From assembly GCF_034190915.1 (NCBI RefSeq), contig NW_026947492.1:18381501-18445500 (forward strand): 64,000 nt of DNA, in the 5' to 3' direction. Positions 12,508-25,040 of this stretch are shown here, piece after piece. Position numbers and translations under genes: made by a program. The stretch is from Cavia porcellus (lineage: Eukaryota; Chordata; Mammalia; Rodentia; Caviidae). Each line of letters begins with the position of its first letter. Positions within the stretch are counted from its first letter, which is position 1. The notes beneath the pieces are model-generated. The model was given only the letters and a program-made list of their open reading frames with translations, made no database searches and had not been told where the DNA came from.

Positions 12508-13912
12508 CTCTTCCTGGGTCTAGGTGGTGATATGCATCCATGCCTTTATATATGAGAAAAAGTTCACTGCACATCAAAATTTGTGCATTTTGAGGTACAA
12601 ATTTCCATCTCAGTTTAAAAAGTGATAGAATATTGCTTTAGTTATCTATATTGTAGTGATTCCCCACCATCCTCTCCACACAATGAATCCATAAGGTTCT
12701 ATTACATTATTCAAAATACAATCTTTCCCTGCACTTTCTTTTGGCTAGATACACAATTCCAAAGGGTGAAAAATAAACATTTTATCCATGCTTTCTTTTT
12801 TCTAAAATAAGAGAACTTTCTAAAGAAAAGTTCATAAATCTAATGATCTTCCAAAGGGTAAACATATCATTTCAAAAAGCTCTAAAGCACCAATAATGTG
12901 ATTAGACTTCTGATTCTCTATAAAATTTATCTTCTTACTAAATACTCTGATTATATGACCTATCCCTATCTTTTATACTCTACTGTTGGAATATTGGTGA
13001 TATATACAATGCCTTAAAATATAATGGCACTTGCCTTCCCTGATAACAAATTTATTGCTACAGATACAACACTTCATTCACATTCAGAGCTATCTATTAC
13101 AGAGGTGCCATATTCAGACCCTCAAAATAAGACTTCAAGTCCTGTTTCCATTTGTTTGGAAATAATGAAGAAAACTTGTATCCAATATCCTCAAAGCCTT
13201 TAAATCTGTAAACCTAAGACATAAAATGTTAGCCTTAGTTCATAGGGCTCTGCATAACACTTTAATGAACGTAGATGGTTGATTCTATGTGAATCCTAAC
13301 ATGGTTCCCCTCCTCACAACCCAACATTTGTAAACATGTGTCTTTTTGTCAAGTCCAAAACAAACATGTTTCACCTCCGACACACTTGCAAAAATGATAT
13401 TTCAAAAACTGACCCTTAAAAAGTTACATGGTATGACTGTGAATAGGATTAGGTTTATTTAAATGTCTGGAACAACAATAAACTTAGAAAAAAATTGGCC
13501 ACAGAAAAAATAGAACAGGAAAACTTAAAGGAAACTAGAGTAAACTGGATTAAAATTCAAAAGCCTGGAATCTGGTCACAGCTATGTACCAAAAGAATGC
13601 GTGTCCTTGAATAAACTACAAAATATTTAGGAATGTCCACTGGCTAATCAAATAGAATAAAGAGTTGAATTAAATGATTTCTTAAGACTGCTACTTACTC
13701 TTACTCTCTTACTCTCTCTTACTATAGAAAATATATCCTTAAAACAAAGAATTATTGGACCAATCAGAGGAATAAGCAATAGAGAGAATAAGTAAACTTA
13801 AAAACAAGATTTTAGTGGAGGGTGAGAGAGCACTAATGAAAATAATAAACAAATGCAGAACACACCACTAAAACTTGGGATACTTTGTCTCAATTACTTT
13901 CAAGAAAAGATT
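12508..13912. other. AT-rich DNA, no feature recognised
   Basis: No frame, RNA gene or clear repeat seen apart from a short CTTACT-type run at 13694-13725. This is the 3' flank of the OR pseudogene. Confidence 0.5.
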
Positions 13913-14819
13913 TTACTGCTCAAGGTTTTCCTCAGGGAAATTTTGACATCCTTGTTTCGCAGGCACATAGATCAATGGACTGAGCATAGAAGACAGACGA
14001 CACTTTTCCTTGGCCCAGGGGCAAAATAGAAGGTGGTTTGAGATACATAAAAGCTCCAGAGCCAAAGAAAAGAGATCGCACAATTCTGTGAGAACTGCAA
14101 GTAGTGAAGGCTTTGGACCTACCCTCAGTGAAACACATGCAGAGAATGCTGAAAAGAATGAACCATAAGACGAAAAAATAGTAACAATGGGAACCCCAAT
14201 GCCAATGGTCACACCAATAAAGACCAACAACGAGTGTATGTAGGAGCGATTGCAGGACAGCTCAAGCAGTGGAACGATGTCACACATATAATGATTGATG
14301 AGGTTGTCTGCACAAAAGGCCACAAACATCAGGTTTCCCAAATGGGCCATGGCCCCAAAAACTCCATACCACAGACTTTCAACAGAAGGAGTGAACACAC
14401 CTGGGGAGACATGATGACAGGGTACAACAGTGGCCGACAGATGGCAACATAGTGATCATACCCCATCGCTGACAGGATGTAAGATTCAGAAAAGACAAAG
14501 AAACAGAAGGAAAAAAAAATTGAATCATATACCCTGTATGGGAAATTGTGTCCTTCTTTAAAATAAAGCCCATCAGCATTTTAGAGGTGAGAGTAGTGGA
14601 ATAACCCTAAATCTATGAAAGACAAGTTGAGGGGGAAAAAGTACATAGGAGCGTGCAGGTGAGAGTTCAGCCCTATCAGAGTGATCAAGGCCAGGTTCCC
14701 CAGCACCGTGACCACATAAAAACCTAGAAACAGAAATAAGAGAGGGGTCCGGAGTCCTGGCTGGTCTGTTAAGCTGTGAGGGTGAACTCCATCACTGAGG
14801 AGGAGTTTTCAGCAGTCAT
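13913..14819 (-). pseudogene. Olfactory receptor pseudogene, paralogue of the intact OR
   Basis: Nearly full-length OR sequence whose parts match the intact gene at 58924-59856: an MTAENSS start, LNSHLH plus [13 protein letters not shown], a loop with FCADNLINHYMCDI, EGRSKAFTTCSSH, GSGAFMYLKPPS and MLSPLIY. The frame is broken many times: a stop at codon 17 (14769-14771) that looks like a one-base loss, an extra base in a GGG run (14605-14607), a shift in a T run near 14512-14520, another near 14370-14395, one near 14150, and a small deletion plus shift near 14005 between helices 6 and 7. The DRY arginine is changed (DHY). A polypyrimidine tract and CACAG acceptor remain just upstream at 14836-14856, so it arose by DNA duplication, not retroposition. 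It cannot make a receptor. Confidence 0.93.
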
Positions 14820-14927
14820 TCTCCTCTGGGAGATTCTGTGAGTGGAAAAGAAAAGAGTCATTAAGGTGAGAAGTTACATATCATGGATGCTCATGGGAGA
14901 GAAGTGAGGAGACGGAGAGGAGAAGAA

Positions 14928-15115
14928 GCATTCACTGAGTATCAACCGTGGGCTAGACACTCTTCTGAATGCTCTGTGGCATTACCATGTGTTTTGTTTT
15001 ACAGATGATGGAAACATTGCCTAAAGCAACTTGCACAAATCCCACAGCCACTGAGTGGCAGTGAATTTCGGCCACTGGCTCCTGTGCTTCAGCTTCAGCT
15101 CACTCTGCTGATGAA
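14928..15115 (+). mobile_element. MIR SINE upstream of the OR pseudogene
   Basis: Reads cactgagtatcaaccgtggg, then ttttacagatgatggaaac, then acagccactgagtggcagtg, the MIR core and tail in order. It starts about 110 bp upstream of the pseudogene's former ATG. A MIR in the same orientation also lies upstream of the intact OR (60545-60720). Confidence 0.7.
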
Positions 15116-15230
15116 CCAGGCAGGTGAGGAAGGCACTTGCCCCTTCAACTTGGAGCCACAATGCTCCTCTCTACTGCCTCCTGTCCATCACATTCACCTA
15201 GGCGATGCAAATGGCACTGGGGGAAAATGG

Positions 15231-17250
15231 TGGCAACTTAGACCCTGGCACCCTGGGTTCTGTTTCTTCGCTTTAGGATCAAAGTTTATCTTGTTTCTCT
15301 TTTTGAGCTGCAAAGCATAATATCTGACTGTGCCATTGCTCTGAGGCTCCTGTTCAGCTACCAGGGAACAAGCAGCCTCCTGTCTGAAAACTGCAGAAAA
15401 TTAGATTCTAGAGTTTTATTCTAGATTAAAGATCTCAGAGAACTAGTTACAGAAGCTCCACAGAATGTTTCCAGAAACCATCTTCCCTAAGGAAAACAAA
15501 ATACACCTTTCTTAAGATGACAATGCTTCATCTGGCTTTTAACGGCCCAATCTTTCCATCAAGATACATCTTTTCCAGCACAATTAAGAAAAAAAGTATT
15601 GTGTTAAAATGTTCCTGCCAGCTTGAATTGAGCACTTATTGTGTTCCAAACACTGAACCAACAACAATCACAAATTAGATGTATTTCTCTTCAGTTTTGA
15701 AATGTGGAATCTACAAGATATCTTTCATAGGGAAAAGTGACTTCAGTTAATTTTAATATAGTTTATTCTTGAAAAATGTCTAGTGGATGTTAAGTGTTCT
15801 TGATGCAAAAATGGTAATTTTGTGAAATAATGCATGTGTTATCCATCCAGATTTAACCACCCACTATGTATCTATCTTCAAGACAGCTCACTGTACACAA
15901 TAGATCTGTATTATGTTATCTTGTGAGGTTCTTAATAAAGCAAAACAAATTTTAAAGAAAGTTTGGAAGTGTTAGAGACAGGAAAGATCATATTTGTGGG
16001 AAACATGTCAAAGTAGGAAATTCATTGCTTCACTCACATCAGAGTTACTGGAACTTCTCCAAGCTCAAAATTAAAGAAATCATCTTATCCCCCTCCAATA
16101 AGTTGTTTGTGCAGTTTAATTTTGTGATTAAAAGTAAATACTTGCCAGCTAACTGTATCAATGTTTGTTAAAATTTAATGGCCAGGAATTGATTCTAAAA
16201 GCAAATATGTCCAACAGTGAGGAATTCATGAGAGACTTTGACCAAGAATGACATTTCTTAAACAAATACTTCCTACTCACCCACTGTGGCCCATGATACT
16301 ATTATTCAGTGGGGAAAAATTTTTTGCTTTTTTACTTGAATAGGAGAGTAAATATGAAAATAAAAAAGTAAACACCATATATGAAAAGTGCTATACCATG
16401 TTTTATGCTGCACTTTAAATGCAACAAGATTAATTCAATTACTAGCTTTGTAGAAGAAAATTCCGAATGTAGTACTATGATAGAGGACAAGAGATCTCGT
16501 AGGGATGTAGGAAATCACAAATAAAGCCATGTAGGTCATGGACTGAGACTGATACAGGTGCTAGTAAAGCTTTGTGTCCTGTATCTCTTACTAAGAATAT
16601 TTATATATTAAGCATGAAGAACTTCACAGCCAAGAAATAAATCTCTACTTTGAAAACTGAGTTTCAGTGAACAAATGATATGTATATGTTTTTAATCAGA
16701 GTTAAGAGCTAAAATCCTGTTGGAGAAGTTATGAAATGGTAGCAAAGGAGGAAGTCTACCTTTTTCCAGTTAAATCTATTTACAACGACAGCATGTATGC
16801 TTTTTTAGTATATATGCGTTTAGTCCCAAACGTCCCCATGCTCAGTTTCATTTCAGTAGTTTTAGTGTGTGGCACTGAGCAGTGTCCCCTTAGAACTGTC
16901 CCCATTTCAGAGGATCTCTGGTGAGTTCCAACCCCTATTTTTAATCCCACTACGCACATTTAAAAAGCAGAGGAAAACAAACCATTACCAAACATTTAAA
17001 ATAATTCCTACACAGCAAGGCAAGTGTTACTTAAGACCCACACCAGACAAAACCTTAGGGTTTATTAAGATCCACCTGCCTCTATGAGCTTTAGAGAATT
17101 CCCATAAACACAATGCAAAAGCAAGAAAAGCAGCTTTGAGGCCTCTGTCAATTCATGGATGGTTTCTATGGGAACTTCACTTCTAATGCATAAGGGGCTT
17201 ATTTCAAGTGAATTAGAGCTCCTCTAAATTTCTTAATGTTGACTTGCACC
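15231..17250. repeat. Segmental duplication block B, copy 1 (upstream flank of OR pseudogene)
   Basis: Non-coding DNA upstream of the pseudogene that is repeated at 40173-41530. Strongest matches: 15231-15660 with 40173-40630 (shared ctttaggatcaaa versus ttttaggatcaaa, ctgaggctcct, gagctagtta-like and ccacagaatg segments) and 16790-17250 with 41155-41530 (shared tgtatgctttt, tagaactgtcc, and a poly-A region with cattac). Between these the copies have diverged or carry insertions. No gene is seen inside. It shows that the OR pseudogene and the 38.3 kb remnant are products of one tandem duplication. Confidence 0.7.
15660..16790. other. Intervening part of duplication block B, no feature recognised
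   Basis: AT-rich; similarity to 40630-41155 is too weak to align by eye. No gene or RNA seen. Confidence 0.4.
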
Positions 17251-17362
17251 AACAAAAACAGAGAAGCATTTTTTATGTTTCATGGATGTACAGAACTGTC
17301 TGTTTTCCTAAAACCTGAATTTCTGGGTAACAATTTCCATGTGCAATTTATTTCTAACTTGG

Positions 17363-17479
17363 AAATACATATGCAGCCAGGGAATTAGCTCAGTGGCATA
17401 AACACCTGACTGGCAATTGCAAAGTCAGGAATTCAATCCCTGATACGAAAACAAAAAAGAAAAGAAAATACATATGCAG
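17363..17479 (+). mobile_element. ID-type SINE with perfect target-site duplication
   Basis: The SINE body (about 17378-17465) has an A box region gaattagctcagtggcataa, the central cctgactggcaattgcaaag, a B-box region attcaatccctg and an A-rich tail. It is flanked by identical aaatacatatgcagc copies at 17363-17377 and 17466-17480. The intact duplication shows this is a complete, fairly recent insertion. Confidence 0.88.
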
Positions 17480-17811
17480 CATGGATTATGACACACTCAT
17501 AGGTGATAATATAGTGATTTGAACCTCTCATGGTGTATTAACCTTAGAGCATTCAGGATACTATCAAACAGCAAGTAGGGGATACTAACGCCGATATCCT
17601 CCTCTCTACAGAAGAAAAAATCCAAGAAAAAGCCACAATTTCAACAAAAAGAGTCAAACAACTTGTTAAAGAAGAAAAGATGGCAGCTAAATGTCCCTAT
17701 TTGAAATGACTTCACCTAAAATGTAGCTTGGTTATATAAAACTTACATTGTAACAGGTACAAAACCCAGTGTTTTCCCTTGGCTTCACAGAAAGAGGAGA
17801 AGGAATGGGGA

Positions 17812-17890
17812 CGAGGGAGGAAGGAAGAAAGAAAGAGGGAAGGAAAAAAGAAGGAAGGAAAGAAGGCGGGAAGGAAGGAGAAAAGGAGGA
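17812..17890. repeat. (GGAA)n-type purine tract
   Basis: About 80 bases of GGAA, GAAA and GGGA words. Long frames across it on both strands are a by-product of the repeat. Confidence 0.85.
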
Positions 17891-18535
17891 CATAGTTCAT
17901 TTGACTTCTAAGGATGGACATAAAATTACAGTAAAATTCAACTTCTGTAAATATTCATGTGGTAAACATTTCTTAAATTCACAAAATCCCCCTCCCTCCA
18001 ACACACACAAAAAAAGAGAATGTCAAGAGTGAATATGTCTGTACATCTAAGGGAAGTAACTAAAAGTGATTTTGAATCATCTTGTACTCTAAGTTAAATT
18101 TTCCCTTTCATTTTGTGTCTACATGTTTGCAGTACATAATGCTGCGTGGAGCTGGGTGACAGAACACAATTTAACTCCCTGTTGTGACCATTTTTCTTCC
18201 CCTCCTCCTCCCCTCATCATCTCTTGATCGCTTCCCATTTAAGAATGATTTGTCTCCCTACTTCCTGTTATCTTTTATCTTGACTTTATACATAATTTGA
18301 TATGAAATGTTTGGAGGAAGTCAGTATTAAAGCCACTGTAAAAGATTGTAATACTTTTTTTAAAAAAAATAACTGCAAAGGTTCTATTTCCTCTTTAGTA
18401 AAGTTTACCGTTTTAAATCTTTCAAAGACTTTCTAGTTCCTCTAATTTGGCAATTTAGTATAAAGTTATTCTTAATATTCGTAATTATTTTGAATGTCTA
18501 CAATCTCTAGCATGATCTTCCTATTTTTAGATCTT
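17891..18535. other. No feature recognised
   Basis: AT-rich; the part around 18110-18260 with ctcctcctcccctcatcatc may be a reversed L1 3' UTR but is too short to assign. Confidence 0.35.
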
Positions 18536-18539
18536 TTCT

Positions 18540-19440
18540 TGACCAGCTTAGCTAGAATTTTATCAATTTATTGATCGCTCATAAAGTTCCATTTTCACTG
18601 ATTTTTCTTGGTTATCAATCTCCTATTTCATTAATTTATACTTCACCTTTACCATTTCTCTCTTCCTTTTTAGTTTGAGTTCAGTTTACTCTTCTGTCTC
18701 TAAGATTTTAAAATAAGATTATTGATTACTGATTTCAAAGTTTTCTTCCATAAAATAGGCATTTAAAATATAAATTTCTTTATGAAACTTGCTTCATCTA
18801 AATCATACAATGCTCAGCTTATGTTTTTTTATTTTTGTTTAGTTCAGAAATATTTTCTCAACTTCCTTGAGGTTTCTTAGAACAATTGTGTTACTTAAAG
18901 TATGTTATTCAATTTCCAAATATTTTGATAGAGATTTTGCATCGATCTGTTCTTCGTTTGTAATTTAATTCACAGTAAGTAGTAAGAGAACATATTTTGT
19001 ATATTTTTGTACTTCTAATTTATTGAAACTTGTTTAATATTCCAGCATATAGTCTCTCTCAGTGAATTTTCCCTGTGCACTTGAAAACATTTGATATTCT
19101 TTCATTGTTGAGTGAGATGTCCTACAAATGTCACTTTGTTCACATAAGTTGATATTATTACTCAATTCTTCTAGGTTCACAATGATTTTGTAGGTACATA
19201 TGTTGCAAGTTACTGAAATAATATTGATATCACCAACTCCAATTGTGGATTTTTCTATTTCTCTTTTTAGTTTTGTAGGATTTGCCTTATATAATTTAGA
19301 TGCTTTTCTTAGGTACATGTTTATAACTGTCATGCTTTTATTGCCTCATATTTGAATTGTTATAAAGTATCTCCAATCATCTTAATATAATGAATCTATT
19401 CCAAATTTTTTGAGATTAATTCTTAAACAATATATCTTTC
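18540..19440 (-). mobile_element. Antisense L1 ORF2 (endonuclease to reverse-transcriptase region)
   Basis: The plus strand shows, in order, reversed ORF2 landmarks: gtttgagttcagtttactct, 'aggcatttaaaatataaatttc', ttatgtttttttatttttg, a 'cttgaggtttct' segment, gttattcaatttccaaatat, a 'cctgtgcacttgaaaac' segment and 'caccaactccaattg'. This is the standard order of a reversed L1. Frames are broken. Confidence 0.65.
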
Positions 19441-19469
19441 TCTATCTTTGTTTTGTTTTGAATTCATAC

Positions 19470-20180
19470 ATAAGTTTTGTACATATTTGTAGGATACAGT
19501 GTCATAACTCAAGGTACGTGTGTAATGTATGATGACAAAATCAAGGAAATAAACACTTCTATCTCCCCAAACACTGAGTATTTCTATGTGTTAGGACTCT
19601 CATACTGTTCTACTTACTTTGAAATGCACATTACATTGTCATAGACAATAGTAATCCTACTAAGCAATGGAAAACTAGAAATCCTTCTTCACGTCAACCG
19701 AATTTTTTGAGCTTTAATTAACTTCTTTTTCGCCACATTCTTGGTTTCTAATGACCACTATTTCATTGTCTTCTGTGATCAAAATTTTAACTTTCTAAGA
19801 TAAATGAGGACATGTGGTAAAATTGTAGCTCTATGCCTGGCTTACTGTACTTAACTAACAAACACCTTTATAGCATTCATGCTGCCACAAATGAAAGAAT
19901 TTCATTCTTTCTCGTGGCTAAATAAGATTTGAATGTGTATGGGTACCACATTTTTCTTATCCATTTATCCATTGATGGATACCTGATTTAATTACATGTC
20001 TTGACTGCTATGCATAGCTCTGTAACAAACACCAGAATTCAGGTATATCTTCAATATAGTACTTTTGCCTTGTCATATATATACACAGTAGTAGGATTGC
20101 TAGATCATATGGTAGTTTTATTTTTAGTTTTTAAAGAAATCTTCCATGCTGTTTTCCATAATTTTAAGAAAAATCTATCT
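19470..20180 (-). mobile_element. Antisense L1 3' end
   Basis: Reversed 3' UTR (gtacgtgtgtaatgtatgat, 'tctaatgaccactatttcat') followed by the reversed ORF2 tail: 'ttatccatttatccattgatgg', 'ttgctagatcatatggtag' and 'tccatgctgttttccata'. It is a separate insertion from 18540-19440, because in one antisense L1 the 3' part should lie to the left. Confidence 0.65.
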
Positions 20181-20534
20181 TTATATTTAATGTGTGATTC
20201 ATTTAAAATGCATGCAGTTGGGGTTTTTTTCTTCACTCTGTGTAACCTTTTCTATCTCTTAAGTGACTTATTTATGCTTCATATATAATATTTTTATTGA
20301 TTTAAAACTAAAGCCTTGTATTTGTTTTCTTTTCAGCCCATATGATCTGATGTTTTTTGTGATTTTCTTCTCTTTATACTACTTGCCTTTAGATTACCTG
20401 AGTATATTTTCTTAATTTGTTATATTCCTTCTGTTGCCTTCTTAACTATATGTCATCTATTGGTGATTGTAATAGTATTAACAATATACTACCAGATCTT
20501 ACCAAAATCATCTTGAAACAATGTTTAACAGTTT

Positions 20535-21125
20535 ATGCATAATATAAACCATCTCGGCCAAAAGACTGGAACACTGAGACCTAAGACAGCCAGCCCCAGG
20601 CATGCAGGTGCACACATGCCTTTGGAGGGCAGACTGTTAAGCAAGACCAGCAACATGGAAGTGTCAAGCAGCAGCAAGGATCAAGCAGTTGGGCTCTGGA
20701 AAACTCCATCAAGAGAAGACCAGTCCCAGCCCCAACATACAGAGGCCAAGATCAGCTCCATACGCATACAATTCTCATGGCAAACTTGGCTGTAGGGCAC
20801 AGCACATTCCTGGGGTCTGGCTGGACACTATCATAACTGCAAACCCCAGAGGTTTGTTACTACTGTTATTGTCCCTTCTTTGTTTGACTGGCTATCCTTT
20901 TCCTACATGACTGAATGTCATCTTGTTTTCTTTCACATTTTGTGATTATTTTGTTTTGGTATCTTTTTCTTCTTTTCTCCTCTCTTTTTCTGATCTCCTT
21001 TATTTTCCTTCTTTTCTTCTTTTCATTTTAAATCTCCTCTTCCTTCTTTCCTTTTTTCACTGTTTAGGATTGGTACCTTATTTGTTTCCTTCTACTGATC
21101 TGCTTTCTATCTTACCTCAGCTACT
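20535..21125. other. Unassigned GC-richer then pyrimidine-rich segment
   Basis: 20535-20860 is GC-richer than its surroundings (cagccagccccaggcatgca); 20870-21125 is almost entirely T/C with ttttcttcttttctcc-type words. It could be a degraded L1 5' or 3' untranslated region but I cannot place it. Confidence 0.3.
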
Positions 21126-21126
21126 G

Positions 21127-21481
21127 TTATGATTGATACATTGTGTCAACTTGAGAAGTTTAGAAGTTTAACTGAGAGACTCAGCAGGCAATCAGGGACA
21201 CTACTTTGTAATTATTCTCATCCTGTCAAAGGAGGGCAAGAAGATTTTGTGAGTGTACAATATAAGGAAAGAAAAGAGGCTTCTGCTTTCCCCTTTTGGT
21301 CCTGGCTGCCTTTTGCTCTGGGTGCTACCTTGAAGTGTTGCCCCAGTGCTGTGCCCTGCTGTCTTGGAGCCAGCTGATTATGGACGGAAACCTCCCCAAA
21401 CAGTGAGCTAAATAAACCTTTTATACCCTAATGTTGAGTGTCAGGTATTTTATCTCAACAATGAGAGAAAACTAACCAAAA
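21127..21481 (+). mobile_element. MaLR-type solo LTR
   Basis: Begins tgttatgattgatac at about 21126 and closes with cagtgagctaaataaacctt (polyadenylation signal), tcaggtattttatctcaaca and gagagaaaactaacc, the typical 3' end of ERVL-MaLR LTRs. No partner LTR or internal region is seen nearby. Confidence 0.6.
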
Positions 21482-21520
21482 CAATTACCACTTAAATTTA
21501 AACTTTCAAGTGACACAAGC

Positions 21521-21989
21521 CATGCTGGGTCTGGGAGGAGTACAATGAGAATCCATTTCACATTTTCCATGAGGTACACAAACCAAGTGAGGCCCAGGAA
21601 GAGAGACAGGCCAGTTTGCCCTTCCCATAAGACAGCAGAAGACATGCTGGTTCTGGGAGGAGTACAAGAAGCCAAGTCACCCTTCCAATGTGGCTATACA
21701 AACCATGCAGTTCCTGGGAATGGAGACAAGTCAATTCAATCTTCCCAGGAGCCATGCAAATCATGCAAGGTCCAGGAAGAGAGACAAGTCAATTCTACCT
21801 TCCTGTGAGCTGTGAAAATCATGCAAAGCCTAGGAAGAAAGATAAGACAAGTTCTGCTTCCCATGACTGGCCAGAAGTCATGCTGGGTTGGGAGGAGCGC
21901 AAGAAGCCAATTCACCCTTCTGTGAGCCACACAAACCATGCAGGGCCCAGGAGGAGAGACAAGCCAGTTTACTTTTCCCCTGATCCAAC
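21521..21989. repeat. 60-bp minisatellite, eight units of two subtypes
   Basis: Eight diverged units of 54-62 bp, mostly opening with catg: about 21521, 21583, 21642, 21703, 21761, 21819, 21878 and 21936. Units at 21521, 21642 and 21878 share 'ctgggaggagtacaa' or close variants (subtype A); the others share 'ccaggaagagagacaagtc' or variants (subtype B), giving the order A B A B B B A B. Both strands stay open for about 100 codons because of the repeat; no start context or homology supports a gene. Confidence 0.88.
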
Positions 21990-22199
21990 CAACGTGTGGG
22001 CTGAGAATCAAGAACAGGAACGTCCCACTCCCCTGTCCAATAAGCAACCAGATGATTCAGAGGATAGGTTGAGTTGATAACAACTGAGGTACAAAAACAA
22101 CTAAATGCTTGTATTGTTTCATTGATTTTACAGGGCTAGGGCCAGTATCTGAACATCTGTTAAGAGGATGACAGCATGCAATGTAGCAAATATCAGAGA

Positions 22200-22490
22200 G
22201 TTCCTTCTGACTTGTTTTTGAAATCCAATATTGTATTCACTGTCTCTCTTTGTTCCAATTTACTGTTTTGTTTTATTCAATGTTCTATTTTGTTTGGTTT
22301 TATTCGGCTTTGTTTTATTTGCTTTTATTATATCTGATGGTATAGACAGCTATTTTAAAGACAACAAGCTATATCATAGTAACCATTTTTCAAGTTCTGT
22401 ACCACTTTCACTGTTTCATTTTTATTGTCTTTATTCTGTTTTAGTTTGTTAATATTTTATACTCTTTAAAATAAAAAATTATAAACTTTC
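22200..22490 (+). mobile_element. L1 3' UTR terminal piece
   Basis: Contains a 'gatggtatagacagctatttt' segment also found, diverged, in the 3' UTR of the L1 at 46867-50341 (near 49800), and ends tactctttaaaataaaaaat, similar to that element's ctctctttaaataaaaaaaa end. Confidence 0.5.
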
Positions 22491-22949
22491 GAGTAAACAT
22501 TGTCTCTTCCTTTTCTGATTACTCCTTCACACTCTATTTTATTGTTTCTCTCCCTTGTCCTCCTGTGTCCTCCAGTTTCCCAAGACTTAGATGATCAACC
22601 TTCGACTTCCAGCCTTGACTGATTGTATTTGGCTTCATTTATCACTTTCTCCTGTTCCTTGCCCATCTTAACCATTTGCCACTTCAGACACATAAAATCA
22701 CTTCACAAAAGGAAAAAAATTACCGCAAACTACATGGTATATGCTTCATTTTGTTATATAACATTAGAATTTGCTCTTGTGGTAGGAGGTAGCAGGTTAA
22801 TGGTTACCATTGTTTTTCAGTAATTAAGCTGTACTTGAAACTATTGTCCTTACTACCTGTGCTACATTAGGCCGGATGTCATATGTGTTATAAACAACTT
22901 TTATCCACATAGGGTAACACTGTGATCATATGGGGTGATAATCATAGTA

Positions 22950-25040
22950 CCAAGGGATTGGATGCTAAATCAAATAGTAACCTTGTATTCATTACAAATT
23001 GAGAAGATAGGTCCTTGGCATAGCCATACAGAACCACCTACATCTAGAGGACATTCCTAAAGAACAAACATCCCCTAGGGAAATCTAACTTACTACTGAT
23101 AAAGCTATCTTTCATAAGAAATCAGCAAACATCAATACACAAAATAAAATACAATTTTTTAAAAAGAAAATAGTAAATGAATACAAAGAAGCAAAATGCA
23201 ACCCACCCAGAATAACCCTGGAACTCAATGACACAGATTAAATTGAAAGTTAAAACTGAAATTTTGTAAATAATAACCACAGAAATAAAAAAACAAGTGG
23301 TAAAAGGCTATAGAGAAAATAGTCTCTCAAGTACAAAAAGAAATGATGCTTAAAATCAAAGATATTAGAGAAGACATAGATAAAAGAATAGATGAGCTTA
23401 GAAAATTATAGTGGAAACAAAAAAATGCCCAATATAGGAAATGGAATCCATGAAACAGACCAAAACAGAAATCCAAGAGATGAAAACCTCCACTGAAAAT
23501 ATATGAAACAGACTGAATGAAGGTGAAGATAAAATATCAGCTCTTGAAGATAGAATTGCACCTAATGATCATGAAAAGAAAAATATATCAAAAAAAGAAA
23601 GAGACTATGAAAAATTAAGTAAACAGCTATAAATAAGAGTAACATAAGTTTGACTGAGATCAATGAGAAAGGTGGAGACAGTGCAAATGCCATAAAAAGA
23701 AAAAAAAGCACTTCAAAGCAACAATAGCAGAAAACTTCCCAGGTGTGGATAAAGAATTTGACATACAAATATATGAAGAATATAGAACTCAACACAGCCA
23801 TGACCAAAGTAAAATTGCAGCAAGACATATAATAATCAGGGTCCCAGAAATTTTGTACAAGAACACAATATGAAACGCTGTTAGAGAAAATAAATAGATC
23901 ATCTATAAAGTGAAGCCCACCAGAATCATGGCAGACTTCTCAACATAAAATCTCAAATCAAGAAAAACTTGGAGTAAAGTGTTTCAAGTCCTGAAAGAAA
24001 TTAGCACTGACCCAGACTGATGTACCCTGAAACACCATCTCAAAAATAAATGCATGATTAAGATACTTCATGACAAAGAACAACTGAAGAAATACAGAAA
24101 CACCAAATCAAACCTACAAGGAATATTCTAGAAACACATAAAAATGACTACAATTCCACAAAGAAACCACCAGGTAGACCAAGGCATTAACCAGAGAGGA
24201 AAAGCATGGAATCAGCATCAGGAAAAATATCGTGCCAAAGATTGCCAATATATATCACATATAAGCACCAATGTAAATAGTATCAATTCACCAATCAAAA
24301 GAAACATACTTGAAGAATGGATCAAGAAATAAGAACCTTTATATGCTGTATGCATGAGCACATTTTTTTTAAAAAAGAAAGAAATTCATAGACTGAAAAT
24401 CAAAAGATGGAAAACAGTCCTCCATTTAACAGGGACCCAGAAAAAATCAAACAATAATTTTCAGACAATGTGAACTTCAAACAAAGAATGATCAAAAGAG
24501 ATAAATGAGGTCATTACATACTTGTTAGGGGAGAACTTCAAGAGGAAGAGATAACAAACATAAATATATATGCACCAAATACAGGAGAACATAACTATGT
24601 AAGGCAATTATGAATAGACATGAAAAATCAAATAACACAATTGTAACATGAGACCTTAAGATCCCATTGTCACAGAAACATAGATTAAGTAGACAAAGAA
24701 TGGGCAAAGAAATATCAGAACCGTACCACACCTGTGAGCATTTACACATCTGTGAGATGTTTACAAACCACTCAACACCAGAATACACATTCTTCTTGAA
24801 TGCACATTGGACATTCTGTAAAATAGACATATATTAGCTCATACAACACACTTAGGTAAATGCTAAAGAACTGAAATTATCCCATGCATATTATCTGATC
24901 ATAGTGTAATGAAATTGGAAATCAATTACAAAAGAAACCACAAAAACTCCATAAATACTTGGAAATAAACATCCTCCTGAACAAGCAATGGCTCACAGCT
25001 GAAGTTAAAGAAATTAATATCTACAATTAAATGAAAATGC
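22950..25040 (+). mobile_element. L1 ORF1 to ORF2 endonuclease region, degraded
   Basis: ORF1-like coiled-coil coding text at 23340-23600 ('gatattagagaagacataga', 'atagatgagcttagaaaat'), an ORF1 C-terminal and inter-ORF part through about 24130, then the start of ORF2 from about 24240. The section 24540-24830 (aaatatatatgcaccaaata, 'atcccattgtcacag', aatacacattcttcttgaa) matches the endonuclease region also present at 45890-46210. Frames are broken throughout. Confidence 0.65.

Noticed and set aside
17363..17479. tRNA gene
   Set aside because: The A and B boxes belong to an ID SINE with A-rich tail and target-site duplication; no cloverleaf is retained. The same applies to 850, 12103, 32730 and 60112.
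21688..22077. 129-codon frame and opposite-strand 103-codon frame
   Set aside because: Both are products of the 60-bp minisatellite, whose unit happens to lack stops.
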